Shown here: positions 57,801 through 59,685 of the stretch, in pieces
Layout of the letters: every line of letters begins with the position of its first letter
How positions within the stretch are numbered: the stretch's first letter is position 1
From: Nematostella vectensis
Lineage: Eukaryota; Cnidaria; Anthozoa; Actiniaria; Edwardsiidae
Length of the DNA: 60,000 nucleotides
Direction: 5' to 3'
NCBI RefSeq assembly: GCF_932526225.1
Contig: NC_064045.1
Span: forward strand, 6,806,998 to 6,866,997
Program-made: the position numbers and the translations under genes
Notes under the pieces: model-generated
What the model was told of the DNA's origin: nothing
Database searches by the model: none
The model's input: only the letters and a program-made list of their open reading frames with translations

Positions 57801-59685
57801 ACGAGGAAGTTTGTATAGCCAGAGAGTACAGCAGGCTGGAAATATAAAAAGACGAGGAAGTTTGTATAGCCAGAGAGTACAGCAGGCTGGAAATATAAAA
57901 AGACGAGGAAGTTTGTATAGCTAGAGAGTACAGCAGGCTGGAAATATACAAGGACGAGGAAGTTTGTATAGCCAGAGAGTACAGCAGGCTGGAAATATAC
58001 AAGGACGAGGAAGTTTGTATAGCCAGAGAGTACAGCAGGCTGGAAATATACAAGGACGAGGAAGTTTGTATAGCTAGAGAGTACAGCAGGCTGGAAATAT
58101 ACAAGGACGAGGATGTTTGTATAGCCAGAGAGTACAACAGGCTGGAAATATACAAGGACGAGGAAGTTTGTATAGCCAGAGAGTACAGCAGGCTGGAAAT
58201 ATACAAGGACGAGGAAGTTTGTATAGCCAGAGAGTACAACAGGCTGAAAATATACAAGGATGAGGAAGTTTGTATTGCCAGAGAGTACAGCAGGCTGGAA
58301 ATATACAAGGACGAGGAAGTTTGTATTGCCAGAGAGTACAGCAGGCTGAAAATATACAAGGATGAGGAAGTTTGTATTGCCAGAGAGTACAGCAGGCTGG
58401 AAATATACAAGGACGAGGAAGTTTGTATTGCCAGAGAGTACAACAGGCTGGAAATATACAAGGACGAGGAAGTTTGTATAGCCAGAGAGTACAGCAGGCT
58501 GGAAATATACAAGGACGAGGAAGTTTGTATTGCCAGAGAGTACAGCAGGCTGGAAATATACAAGGACGAGGAAGTTTGTATAGCCAGAGAGTACAGCAGG
58601 CTGGAAATATACAAGGACAAGGAAGTTTGTATAGCCAGAGAGTACAGCAGGCTGGAAATATACAAGGACGAGGAAGTTTGTATTGCCAGAGAGTACAGCA
58701 GGCTGGAAATATACAAGGACGAGGAAGTTTGTATTGCCAGAGAGTACAACAGGCTGGAAATATACAAGGACGAGGATGTTTGTATAGCCAGAGAGTACGG
58801 CAGGCTGGAAATATACAAGGACGAGGAAGTTTGTATTGCCAGAGAGTACAGCAGGCTGGAAATATACAAGGACGAGGAAGTTTGTATAGCCAGAGAGTAC
58901 AGCAGGCTGGAAATATACAAGGACAAGGAAGTTTGTATAGCCAGAGAGTACAGCAGGCTGGAAATATACAAGGACGAGGAAGTTTGTATTGCCAGAGAGT
59001 ACAGCAGGCTGGAAATATACAAGGACGAGGAAGTTTGTATTGCCAGAGAGTACAGCAGGCTGGAAATATACAAGGACGAGGAAGTTTGTATAGCTAAGAG
59101 TATTGATCCTACCCTACATGTTAAGTCCAAGATGCGAAACTTACCTTCTTGTTAAGTGTAAGAACTACTTTATGCGAATCCAACCTTCCAAGAACTACTT
59201 AAGATAATATTTCTTACCCTTTGTCAGCTTCAGAGGGCCAATTGTCCTTTCCGCTGTAATTTTCAACTGGTTCAAGGAACAGAACTTTCTGCAGGCTGTA
59301 GAATAAACAATCAAACTTGAGGACTTATTTGGGCACATTAGCAACAGTTAATTCCTCGTCGTTAAGCTGGAGGTCCCATTTCTTATCGTGATTCTGTAAC
59401 CTTGGGGTGAAGTAAAAAAATGCTGGGGTCCATGGTCAGTGGGCCATGATACCACAAGAGAGTGAGGCTTTTCTATTTCTGGAAAATTGAGATTACCCTG
59501 TATCGAACCGGGGTCACACTACTCGATAAACAGAGCCCTCAGCATCAAGTTACCCCACCCTTACCATGCATTGTACTCTTTGGCAGTGAGGTTGAACATT
59601 TTCGGGACAACTGTATGAAGCCACCACACAGCATCTCTCTGAATTGTTGACACGTTCTTCTGGAATTGATGAAGCACCGAGAGGT
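3790..59685 (-). CDS. INTS1: Integrator complex subunit 1 (INTS1), C-terminal three quarters, 42 exons, 5' end outside window
   Basis: INTS1 is the large scaffold subunit of the nuclear Integrator complex, which cleaves snRNA precursors and attenuates paused RNA polymerase II transcripts. Exons were found by strong similarity to the known INTS1 protein and by GT-AG junctions: 59685-59565, 59295-59218, 56407-56253, 56117-55929, 54439-54379, 54151-54076, 53505-53381, 52597-52468, 50636-50475, 49987-49844, 49237-49010, 48481-48377, 48239-48087, 47884-47758, 45560-45402, 44812-44740, 42155-42082, 41358-41257, 40815-40728, 40565-40517, 39843-39781, 39435-39349, 22971-22882, 22534-22456, 22245-22171, 20376-20248, 18846-18549, 17339-17184, 15109-15016, 14777-14666, 11953-11884, 11607-11485, 11075-10946, 10432-10299, 9899-9755, 7862-7809, 7359-7232, 6540-6320, 6197-6127, 5234-5143, 4887-4778, 3893-3790. 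Total 4,964 nt: a leading 2-nt partial codon, then 1,653 codons and a TGA, all phases compatible. The vertebrate protein is about 2,190 residues, so roughly 500 N-terminal residues lie beyond 60000. A segment of about 18 residues seems absent between the exons at 22171 and 20376. Confidence 0.94.
3968..4745 (-). repeat. 11-bp minisatellite in the last INTS1 intron
   Basis: About 70 copies of a unit like CCATCGCAATA / CCATCACAATA, with variants CCATCACGACA and CCAACACAATA. It fills nearly the whole last intron but contains neither splice site. In the longer phase it yields Tyr/Cys-rich shadow ORFs that are not genes. Confidence 0.9.
5235..6126. mobile_element. INTS1 intron with a probable non-autonomous transposon (about 5345-5870)
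   Basis: The left part has TTACACG, TTTGCAACATCG and TTACACGGATCG motifs. The right end near 5835-5870 has TTGTTGCACAAAAAAACGAC and TGTTACACGGATCG, so similar motifs recur near both ends. I could not define clean terminal inverted repeats or a target duplication. A 211-codon open frame on the + strand in it shows no recognisable family. The rest (5890-6080) is GATGAT-type simple sequence. Confidence 0.35.
6541..7231. other. INTS1 intron, nothing recognised
   Basis: AT-rich. It contains a short hairpin near 6705-6745 (GGAATTAATCGAGATTAAAG and its near-complement), possibly a tiny foldback element. Confidence 0.4.
7232..11953 (-). CDS. INTS1: INTS1 exons, block E
   Basis: Exons 11953-11884, 11607-11485, 11075-10946, 10432-10299, 9899-9755, 7862-7809 and 7359-7232. 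Landmarks: [86 protein letters not shown] then [22 protein letters not shown]. These match the conserved C-terminal third of INTS1. The exon at 9755 ends in GATAAG|GTAAATAT, and this junction has been copied 26 further times into the following intron. Confidence 0.93.
7360..7545 (-). repeat. Two extra copies of the acceptor junction of INTS1 exon 7359-7232
   Basis: On the INTS1 strand the true acceptor reads TTTCAG|GCCCCGTGTCTCGGCG. Near 7412-7460 a copy reads TTTTTAG|GCCCCTTTTCTCGG followed by more exon-like bases. A third, more degraded copy lies near 7495-7540. The spacing is roughly 90 bp. A low-copy example of junction duplication. Confidence 0.75.
7686..7731 (+). repeat. Poly-G / G-rich tract
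   Basis: Uninterrupted G runs (one of 8, one of about 20) separated by AAGGC and followed by GGAAGG. They could form a G-quadruplex. Similar G runs occur at 22313-22327, 28729-28741 and 47375-47390. Confidence 0.7.
8081..9818 (-). repeat. 64-bp minisatellite spanning the 5' splice site of INTS1 exon 9899-9755, 27 copies
   Basis: The unit is exactly 64 bp (for example 8396 to 8460). On the INTS1 strand each unit is the last part of the exon, coding for [18 protein letters not shown], followed by GTAAATATCACA. The unit nearest the exon body is the real exon end (donor GT at 9754-9753). The other 26 lie downstream in the intron and nearly all retain AAG|GTAAAT. Confidence 0.95.
10499..10885 (-). 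repeat. 20-bp minisatellite in an INTS1 intron
   Basis: About 19 degenerate copies of ACTCCCGAATAGTACCGAAG between exons 10946 and 10432. It does not include a splice junction. Shadow ORFs appear on both strands. Confidence 0.8.
11076..12098. other. INTS1 introns between exons 11884-11953, 11485-11607 and 10946-11075
   Basis: Apart from the exons, no gene is seen. 11630-11720 carries imperfect ACAATTGTATCAATTGTAAC-type repeats. Confidence 0.5.
12099..12363. mobile_element. Palindromic MITE with about 30-bp terminal inverted repeats
   Basis: The left end AAGGCTTTGTCACACGTACG mirrors the right end, whose complement reads AAGGCCCTGTCACGTAAAC. Internal arms match too (CTCGCAAAAAAATTGTTGCAG against its complement near 12320-12342). 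There is no coding capacity. A TTAA-like target site flanks it (inferred). Confidence 0.75.
12549..12838. repeat. Compound microsatellite (TAATGA)n, (CAA)n, (AAT)n
   Basis: Long pure runs. They generate artefactual Asn/Asp, Ile/Met and Tyr/His homopolymer ORFs on both strands. Confidence 0.95.
12916..14310 (-). pseudogene. Mosaic of decayed non-LTR retrotransposon fragments in an INTS1 intron
   Basis: Four pieces, all on the minus strand. (a) About 14310-14150: CR1/L2-type LINE reverse transcriptase end, with [17 protein letters not shown] and [10 protein letters not shown]. (b) About 14120-13556: reverse-transcriptase core of another family, with [20 protein letters not shown] and [18 protein letters not shown]; frameshifts and stops lie upstream. 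(c) 13510-13200: the region that normally precedes (b), with [17 protein letters not shown] and [18 protein letters not shown]. (d) 13212-12916: LINE C-terminal Cys motif, [19 protein letters not shown]. Pieces (b) and (c) are in reversed order relative to an intact element, so this is a patchwork of insertions or a rearranged copy. None is intact. The family assignments are from motif recall only. Confidence 0.75.
14666..22971 (-). CDS. INTS1: INTS1 exons, block D
   Basis: Exons 22971-22882, 22534-22456, 22245-22171, 20376-20248, 18846-18549, 17339-17184, 15109-15016 and 14777-14666. Landmarks: [115 protein letters not shown]. The junction 22171 to 20376 is in phase (C|CT, Pro) but skips about 18 residues relative to the vertebrate protein, so a small exon of 3n nt may be missing there. 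Confidence 0.92.
14757..14955 (-). repeat. 78-bp tandem triplication spanning the acceptor of INTS1 exon 14777-14666
   Basis: Period exactly 78 bp (14773, 14851, 14929). On the INTS1 strand each unit holds the intron end TTTATCTTTGTAG and the start of the exon, GCTGGTGTGGAAGGG. Copies 2 and 3 are nearly identical to each other. The true acceptor is TAG at 14780-14778. Confidence 0.9.
15110..15505. other. INTS1 intron, AT-rich, nothing recognised
   Basis: Contains ATAATAATTC-type simple sequence at 15330-15430. No gene is seen. Confidence 0.5.
15506..15970. mobile_element. Mariner-type MITE
   Basis: The left terminus is CAGGGTGTCCCAAAAGTTCG and the complement of the right terminus is CAGGGTGCCCCAAAAGTTCA, about 465 bp apart. 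A TA precedes the left end, as expected for Tc1/mariner target sites; the right side reads TT. The CAGGGTGTCCCAAAAGT ends are typical of mariner-derived MITEs. There is no transposase frame. Confidence 0.8.
16138..16850. repeat. Dispersed repeat family R1, copy 1
   Basis: Begins ACCCTTTCACTCCTGGGTAC and ends near AATAAAGGTATCTATTTGTG...TGTGTTTGCTTG. It aligns along its length, in the same orientation, with 18873-19600. Shared blocks include AAAACAGACTGAAAACAG, GGACATCATGAAGTCTTTT and AATAAAGGTATCTATTTGTG. ORF remnants on the minus strand share an SLFAPKPN-like peptide with copy 2. Family unknown to me. Confidence 0.8.
16851..17183. other. INTS1 intron, nothing recognised
   Basis: No gene or clear repeat is seen between repeat R1 and exon 17339-17184. 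Confidence 0.5.
17486..17870. repeat. Dispersed repeat family R2, copy 1
   Basis: Aligns in inverted orientation with 21765-22130. Shared blocks: AAACCTGGAAAA, ATAACGTGAGGC, GCCAAAATC-type, ATCAAGGAAAAA and AAATGGGCTTATTTGAAGCG against their complements. Non-coding. Confidence 0.75.
17885..17970 (+). mobile_element. tRNA-derived SINE head (A/B-box-like)
   Basis: GACGCAGTTTGCAAACCGCT resembles an A-box region. GGTTCGATCCCCGG, 60 nt later, is a good RNA polymerase III B box. No cloverleaf could be drawn, so it is not a tRNA gene. It is followed directly by the CT-rich minisatellite. Confidence 0.5.
18000..18420. repeat. CT-rich minisatellite, about 25-bp unit
   Basis: About 16 copies of CTGGCTGGCTCTCCCCAGTC with a following CCCCC run. 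It yields Pro/Ser- and Gly/Glu-rich shadow ORFs on both strands that cover it entirely; these are not genes. Confidence 0.9.
18873..19600. repeat. Dispersed repeat family R1, copy 2
   Basis: Begins AACCCATTGACTCCTGGC. Same orientation as 16138-16850 and about the same length. The two copies flank INTS1 exons 17339-17184 and 18846-18549, so recombination between them would delete exons. Confidence 0.8.
19601..20247. other. INTS1 intron, nothing recognised
   Basis: Unique sequence. No ORF with family similarity. Confidence 0.5.
20437..20848. mobile_element. MITE with GTCCACACTAACACGG termini
   Basis: The left end is GGGGTAGTCCACACTAACAC and the complement of the right end is AGGGGCCGTCCACACTAACA. 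Additional internal copies of the ACACGGATTCAAACG motif lie near 20560 and 20760. About 410 bp, no ORF. Confidence 0.8.
21319..21750. repeat. 53-bp minisatellite carrying TGAGTCA motifs
   Basis: 8 nearly identical copies of a 53-bp unit containing GCACTGTGAGTCATGCTATT and TGTTTAACTCGAAGGGCCAT. Each copy has one AP-1-type TGAGTCA. It lies in the intron where a small INTS1 exon seems missing. Confidence 0.9.
21765..22130. repeat. Dispersed repeat family R2, copy 2 (inverted)
   Basis: See 17486-17870: complementary blocks over about 360 bp at moderate divergence. With the 53-bp array it fills this intron. Confidence 0.75.
22672..22835. repeat. (ATG)n microsatellite with (ACG) interruptions
   Basis: Pure trinucleotide runs giving Met- or His-homopolymer ORFs. 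Not coding. Confidence 0.95.
23142..23245. mobile_element. Foldback element with GGTACCAGAGACTC ends
   Basis: GGGTACCAGAGACTCGC at the left is mirrored by GCTCGAGACTCTGGTAC at the right. An internal GACTACGTAGTC palindrome is present. The same terminal motif bounds the tandem duplication at 26.9-28.2 kb. Confidence 0.7.
23649..23705. mobile_element. 57-bp palindromic MITE with 8-bp target duplication
   Basis: TAGTCTCCTTTGCAGCCCCC at the left and its near-perfect complement at the right. It is flanked on both sides by GTTTACGG (23641-23648 and 23706-23713), an 8-bp target duplication as made by hAT- or P-type transposases. Confidence 0.8.
23714..25429. other. Part of the large intron, nothing supported
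   Basis: An 86-codon minus ORF (24169-24429) has no recognisable motif. A solo MITE end, CAGGGGCGGATGTAGC, lies at 24828-24843 and is related to the element at 29539. AT-rich otherwise. Confidence 0.4.
25430..25575. mobile_element. Palindromic MITE family P1, copy 1
   Basis: Starts GCTAAGTTCAAACGTCGCAT and ends with its complement; the centre has ATTCAATGCAAATGCATGC and its complement. Related copies are at 26305 and 26572. Confidence 0.85.
25614..25708. mobile_element. Short foldback element
   Basis: CAGACTCGTACCCAG at the left is mirrored by CTGGGTACGAGACTCGC at the right, about 90 bp in all. No ORF. Confidence 0.65.
25820..26304. other. Large-intron segment, nothing recognised
   Basis: AT-rich and non-repetitive by eye. 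Confidence 0.4.
26305..26458. mobile_element. Palindromic MITE family P1, copy 2
   Basis: AGGCTAAGTTCAAACGTCGT at the left and its complement at the right (ends AGCTTAGCCT). Best-preserved copy of the three. Confidence 0.85.
26572..26700. mobile_element. Palindromic MITE family P1, copy 3
   Basis: GGCTAAGTTCAAACATCGTA at the left. The right arm is decayed (ACAACTTTTGAACCTTGC). Confidence 0.8.
26750..26897. mobile_element. Long hairpin element with GGTACCCAGG-type ends
   Basis: CCTGGGTACTAGAAACTTTT at the left pairs with AAGTTTGGAGGCTCTGGTAC...CCAGGG at the right. The inner arms GTGACGCTCAGCCAAAATG and CATTTTGGCTGAGCGTCAC are perfect complements around a GCTCGCTTCGCTCG core. Confidence 0.8.
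26876..28195. repeat. 654-bp direct tandem duplication
   Basis: Two units (about 26880-27533 and 27534-28187) at very high identity; I see only about ten differences. Both units, and the right edge, start or end with CTCTGGTACCCAGGG, the terminus of the foldback elements nearby. The unit contains TGACGTCATCC and a pyrimidine-rich half. Identical small ORFs in both units show no family. Confidence 0.9.
28500..28830. repeat. Three diverged units with GGTGGG/G-run tails
   Basis: Each unit contains GGTTGAAAGCGGGTATTCGT followed by ACCTGGGGTGGGTGG-type G-rich sequence (about 28498, 28653 and 28758). It produces a Pro/His-rich minus ORF that I do not consider real. Confidence 0.75.
28831..29533. 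other. Large-intron segment, nothing recognised
   Basis: Contains self-similar ATTCC/GGAAT-rich sequence at 29215-29340. No gene. Confidence 0.4.
29539..29684. mobile_element. 146-bp MITE with CAGGGGCGGATCTAG ends and target duplication
   Basis: The left end is CAGGGGCGGATCTAG and the complement of the right end is CAGTAGCGGATCTAG. The direct repeat GCTAT flanks it (29534-29538 and 29685-29689). Centre is G/C-run rich. A solo end of the same family lies at 24828. Confidence 0.85.
29690..32427. other. Large-intron segment, nothing supported
   Basis: 2.7 kb of AT-rich sequence with only short, composition-driven ORFs. A run of ATGGAAAATTTATAG-like imperfect repeats lies at 31300-31380. Confidence 0.5.
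32428..32433 (-). terminator. Candidate poly(A) signal of the carrier gene
   Basis: AATAAA on the minus strand, about 450 nt beyond the carrier stop. It is the nearest canonical signal I see. Confidence 0.45.
32879..33928 (-). CDS. SLC25A36: Mitochondrial pyrimidine-nucleotide carrier, SLC25A33/SLC25A36-like, nested in INTS1 intron
   Basis: A six-helix inner-membrane transporter of three about 100-residue repeats. Carrier signatures: [22 protein letters not shown] and [11 protein letters not shown]. The Trp-containing second signature and [18 protein letters not shown] are typical of the SLC25A33/36 pyrimidine-nucleotide branch, which exchanges (d)NTPs of uracil, thymine and cytosine across the inner membrane. 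The C-terminus is complete (stop 32881-32879) and the coding region from 33928 is uninterrupted. The ORF is open up to an ATG at 33991, but TTATTTTTGCAG at 33969-33958 looks like a splice acceptor. The spliced mRNA would then start at 33928 (349 residues), with the next Met at 33898. The N-terminus is about 40 residues longer than human SLC25A36, and I cannot tell A33 from A36. Confidence 0.93.
   Translation of the reverse strand: MRRDCQIVEMFPQEKQLNTGLEVPKAVFTRRVRKETEKRSMIVDLVAGGLGGSTGVILTCPLDVIQTRLQSSAFRLQRISQLGLNMAGIEATSSVSKPTNFYGVFSYGRYIARTEGARSLFKGLCPNLLAVTPSRAIYFTTYQKLKEWLNNGGILAANSSMVYLVSGASAQIVNSTITNPLWFLKTRLQLDFKCGREVKLARVVRQAYATEGIRAFYKGLSASYLGSIEVGLHFAIYENLKQQLLRSQNKTNDHQFTLAECTLAAGSAKVVSTGLCYPYEVVRTRLRQQESDVLGKQRYRTCLQTLRTVFVEEGWFGLYGGLGTNLMKQVPFTTVMFCVYEGVIYMMGQ
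35023..35058 (-). other. SLC25A36: Probable noncoding first exon of the carrier gene
   Basis: A consensus donor AAAAAAG|GTAAGAAAC lies at the 35023/35022 boundary. It pairs with the acceptor before 33957, giving a 1,065-bp intron. No ATG lies between the donor and the expected transcription start about 30 nt after the TATA box. Inferred, not proven. Confidence 0.55.
35080..35123 (-). promoter_or_regulatory. Promoter of the nested carrier gene: TATA box plus two CREs
   Basis: On the minus strand TATAAATA lies at 35087-35080. Two perfect palindromic cAMP-response elements, TGACGTCA, lie at 35102-35095 and 35123-35116, 21 bp apart (two helical turns). The first is 8 bp upstream of the TATA box. 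This suggests CREB/ATF-type control (inference). Confidence 0.65.
35130..39348. other. Large-intron segment upstream of the nested gene, nothing supported
   Basis: AT-rich. A 44-bp inverted repeat, CATCCTAGACCATAAGTTGG and its complement, lies near 37887-37931. No ORF shows family similarity. Confidence 0.5.
39349..44812 (-). CDS. INTS1: INTS1 exons, block C
   Basis: Exons 44812-44740, 42155-42082, 41358-41257, 40815-40728, 40565-40517, 39843-39781 and 39435-39349. Landmarks: [52 protein letters not shown]. The exons at 40815-40728 and 40565-40517 encode a low-conservation Pro/Ser/acidic segment, as in the family. The exons at 39843 and 39435 are short and are called mainly from phase, junction quality and position, so they are a little less certain. 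The next exon is 16.4 kb away. Confidence 0.88.
39890..40490. repeat. 84-bp minisatellite with CACGTG boxes
   Basis: About 7 copies of an 84-bp unit. Each contains up to three CACGTG E-boxes (GAGCACGTGG, GTGCACGTGACAAGCACGTG) plus CCATTAAAAGCAAGGCAAGG. It fills the intron between INTS1 exons 40517 and 39843 without including a splice site. Confidence 0.9.
40925..41240. repeat. GA/G-rich minisatellite
   Basis: Irregular GGAGGGGGCGAGGAAGAAGG-type units in an INTS1 intron, interrupted by the LINE tail at 41014-41108. Confidence 0.75.
41014..41108 (-). mobile_element. 5'-truncated LINE or SINE tail inserted in the GA-rich array
   Basis: On the minus strand the insert ends AAATAAAGATGATTTGATTT with a GATTT repeat tail, as in CR1/L2-type 3' ends. 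The GA-rich array resumes on both sides. Confidence 0.55.
41475..41640. repeat. GATGAT-type microsatellite
   Basis: Imperfect (GAT)n with a GGCGGGGGTGG stretch, in the intron between exons 42082 and 41358. Confidence 0.85.
42175..44512. repeat. 100-bp satellite-like array, about 23 copies
   Basis: The unit is exactly 100 bp over most of its length (for example 42640, 43040 and 44140 are in register). Each unit holds CACACAAATAATTATGCCAC, AGATTACATGACAAACTTGC, GTGTCACGTACTC and AACATGTCATGTCACGCTA. Similarity is very high between units. It begins about 20 bp upstream of the acceptor of exon 42155-42082, so it does not contain the splice site. The first units (42240-42500) have deletions and longer periods. 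Confidence 0.95.
44822..44996. repeat. 27-bp minisatellite beside an INTS1 acceptor
   Basis: 6 copies of a 27-bp unit, CATTACACACATATGAAACA then CAGCAAA, starting about 10 bp outside exon 44812-44740. It is followed by looser AGAAAACATAACAAG-type repeats to 45160. Confidence 0.9.
44997..45401. other. INTS1 intron, degenerate AAAACATAA repeats then unique sequence
   Basis: No gene. Includes a C-run at 45350-45356. Confidence 0.5.
45402..50636 (-). CDS. INTS1: INTS1 exons, block B
   Basis: Exons 50636-50475, 49987-49844, 49237-49010, 48481-48377, 48239-48087, 47884-47758 and 45560-45402. Landmark peptides: [20 protein letters not shown] followed by [11 protein letters not shown], nearly identical to other animal INTS1; [61 protein letters not shown] and [40 protein letters not shown] Lys-rich linker ([18 protein letters not shown]) matches the position of the charged, poorly conserved linker in vertebrate INTS1. 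All phases agree. Confidence 0.94.
45665..47757 (-). repeat. About 32-bp minisatellite spanning the 5' splice site of INTS1 exon 47884-47758, about 60 copies
   Basis: The real junction on the INTS1 strand is CCTCCCCCTACAG|GTATGATCACC. Array units read CTCCCCCCACAG|GTGGTAATGACTCACCTGAT. On the plus strand each unit carries CAGGTGAGTCATTACCACC, which contains a perfect antisense donor CAG|GTGAGT and an AP-1 site TGAGTCA. A higher-order block of about 225 bp is repeated three times between about 46250 and 46800. Confidence 0.9.
48482..49009. other. INTS1 intron, nothing recognised
   Basis: AT-rich. No ORF with similarity. Confidence 0.5.
49395..49790. repeat. About 38-bp minisatellite downstream of INTS1 exon 49987-49844
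   Basis: About 10 degenerate units of GGAAAACAATGACGGAGCCC then CTAAACACTTCT. It stops about 50 bp short of the donor at 49843, so the splice site itself is not copied, although an AAGAAGTGTT motif near the donor resembles the unit. Confidence 0.8.
49981..50165 (-). repeat. Three copies of the acceptor junction of INTS1 exon 49987-49844
   Basis: The plus-strand sequence TAACACATGACCTTGGATATTC at the exon start recurs as TAAATAATTGACCTTGGATG near 50047 and TAATCACATGCCCGTGGATG near 50130, each with GTAGGC upstream. Spacing is about 83 bp. The acceptor AAG|AATATCC is altered in the copies. Confidence 0.75.
50627..52310 (-). repeat. 51-bp minisatellite spanning the acceptor of INTS1 exon 50636-50475, about 33 copies
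   Basis: The true acceptor on the INTS1 strand is GTTTGTTTTCGTAG|GGAGC. Units read GTGTTTGTTGTCAAAG|GGAGC and then TTGTACTGTATTGCTCGTGG. An eight-unit higher-order block of 407 bp is repeated (about 50870 and 51277). Open frames on both strands are products of the 51-bp period. Confidence 0.93.
52468..59685 (-). CDS. INTS1: INTS1 exons, block A (conserved core around the HEAT-like middle region)
   Basis: Exons 59685-59565, 59295-59218, 56407-56253, 56117-55929, 54439-54379, 54151-54076, 53505-53381 and 52597-52468. Recognisable stretches, in order: [129 protein letters not shown]. The joins were verified by phase: GG|C gives Gly between 59218 and 56407, and GT|T gives Val between 53381 and 52597. 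Five of the eight exons carry a duplicated copy of one of their own splice junctions in the adjoining intron (exons ending or starting at 59685, 56407, 55929, 53381 and 52597). Confidence 0.93.
52655..52730 (-). repeat. Decayed partial copy of INTS1 exon 52597-52468 with its acceptor region
   Basis: CTCGATCAGCTCAAGCATAT, GGCTAGACGTCCTCATTGAG and TCCCTCAGG match the exon start (CTCGATCAGCTTAAGACAAT, AGCTAGACGCCCTCCTCAAG) at about 75-80% by eye. About 120 bp upstream of the true exon. Non-functional. Confidence 0.75.
52780..53400 (-). repeat. 54-bp minisatellite spanning the 5' splice site of INTS1 exon 53505-53381, about 11 copies
   Basis: Each unit on the INTS1 strand contains CATGGACCCTGT|GTAAGTAGGG, that is the exon end plus a perfect GTAAGT donor, then CAACGGATCTATGAAGAGAA. 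Copies nearest the exon are almost identical; those beyond 53000 are degraded. Confidence 0.92.
53506..54075. other. INTS1 intron with a local duplication
   Basis: 53755-53835 and 53850-53920 are related (AACGAATAGCTTTTAACCAA against AACGAGTAGCTTTCATCCAA). No gene. Confidence 0.55.
54625..55930 (-). repeat. About 52-bp minisatellite spanning the 5' splice site of INTS1 exon 56117-55929, split by a transposon
   Basis: The exon ends GCTATCGTGGCATCTCTAAA...CAATAG|GTAAGTCCAGTATTACT. About 6-7 units of this junction lie at 54625-54971, and one more partial unit lies at 55881-55925 next to the exon. The two parts are separated by the 0.9-kb element at 54972-55880. Confidence 0.9.
54972..55880. mobile_element. 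0.9-kb non-autonomous DNA transposon with subterminal inverted repeats
   Basis: The left end is ATTCATAGATCCGAC then CGCGCGCACGAATAGCCAAT. The complement of the right end is ATTCATAGATCTGACGCGCG then CACGAATATCCAATCAG. Inner GTCCCACAAAAAGTC pairs with GACTTTTGTGGGAC. No transposase ORF. Inserted inside the 52-bp junction array. Confidence 0.8.
56390..59097 (-). repeat. 51-bp minisatellite spanning the acceptor of INTS1 exon 56407-56253, about 53 copies
   Basis: The true acceptor on the INTS1 strand is TATATTTTCAG|CCTGCTGTACTC then TCTGGCTAGTGATG. Every unit repeats TATATTTCCAG|CCTGCTGTAC then TCTCTGGCTATACAAAC. A 1,020-bp higher-order block (20 units) is repeated nearly unchanged: landmarks at 56901, 57053 and 57352 recur at 57921, 58073 and 58372. 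The INTS1 reading frame is open through all units. Confidence 0.96.
59480..59560 (-). mobile_element. Possible tRNA-derived SINE fragment
   Basis: On the minus strand AGTGTGACCCCGGTTCGATA resembles the B-box half of tRNA-like SINEs. No A box or cloverleaf is convincing. Confidence 0.35.

Noticed and set aside
55873-59130. Minus-strand ORF of 1,085 codons
   Set aside because: Not a gene of its own: it is the INTS1 exons 56117 and 56407 region read through 53 units of a 51-bp array with no stop. The junctions and phase show the array is intronic.
59480-59560. tRNA gene on the minus strand
   Set aside because: Only a B-box-like GGTTCGATA; no paired arms.
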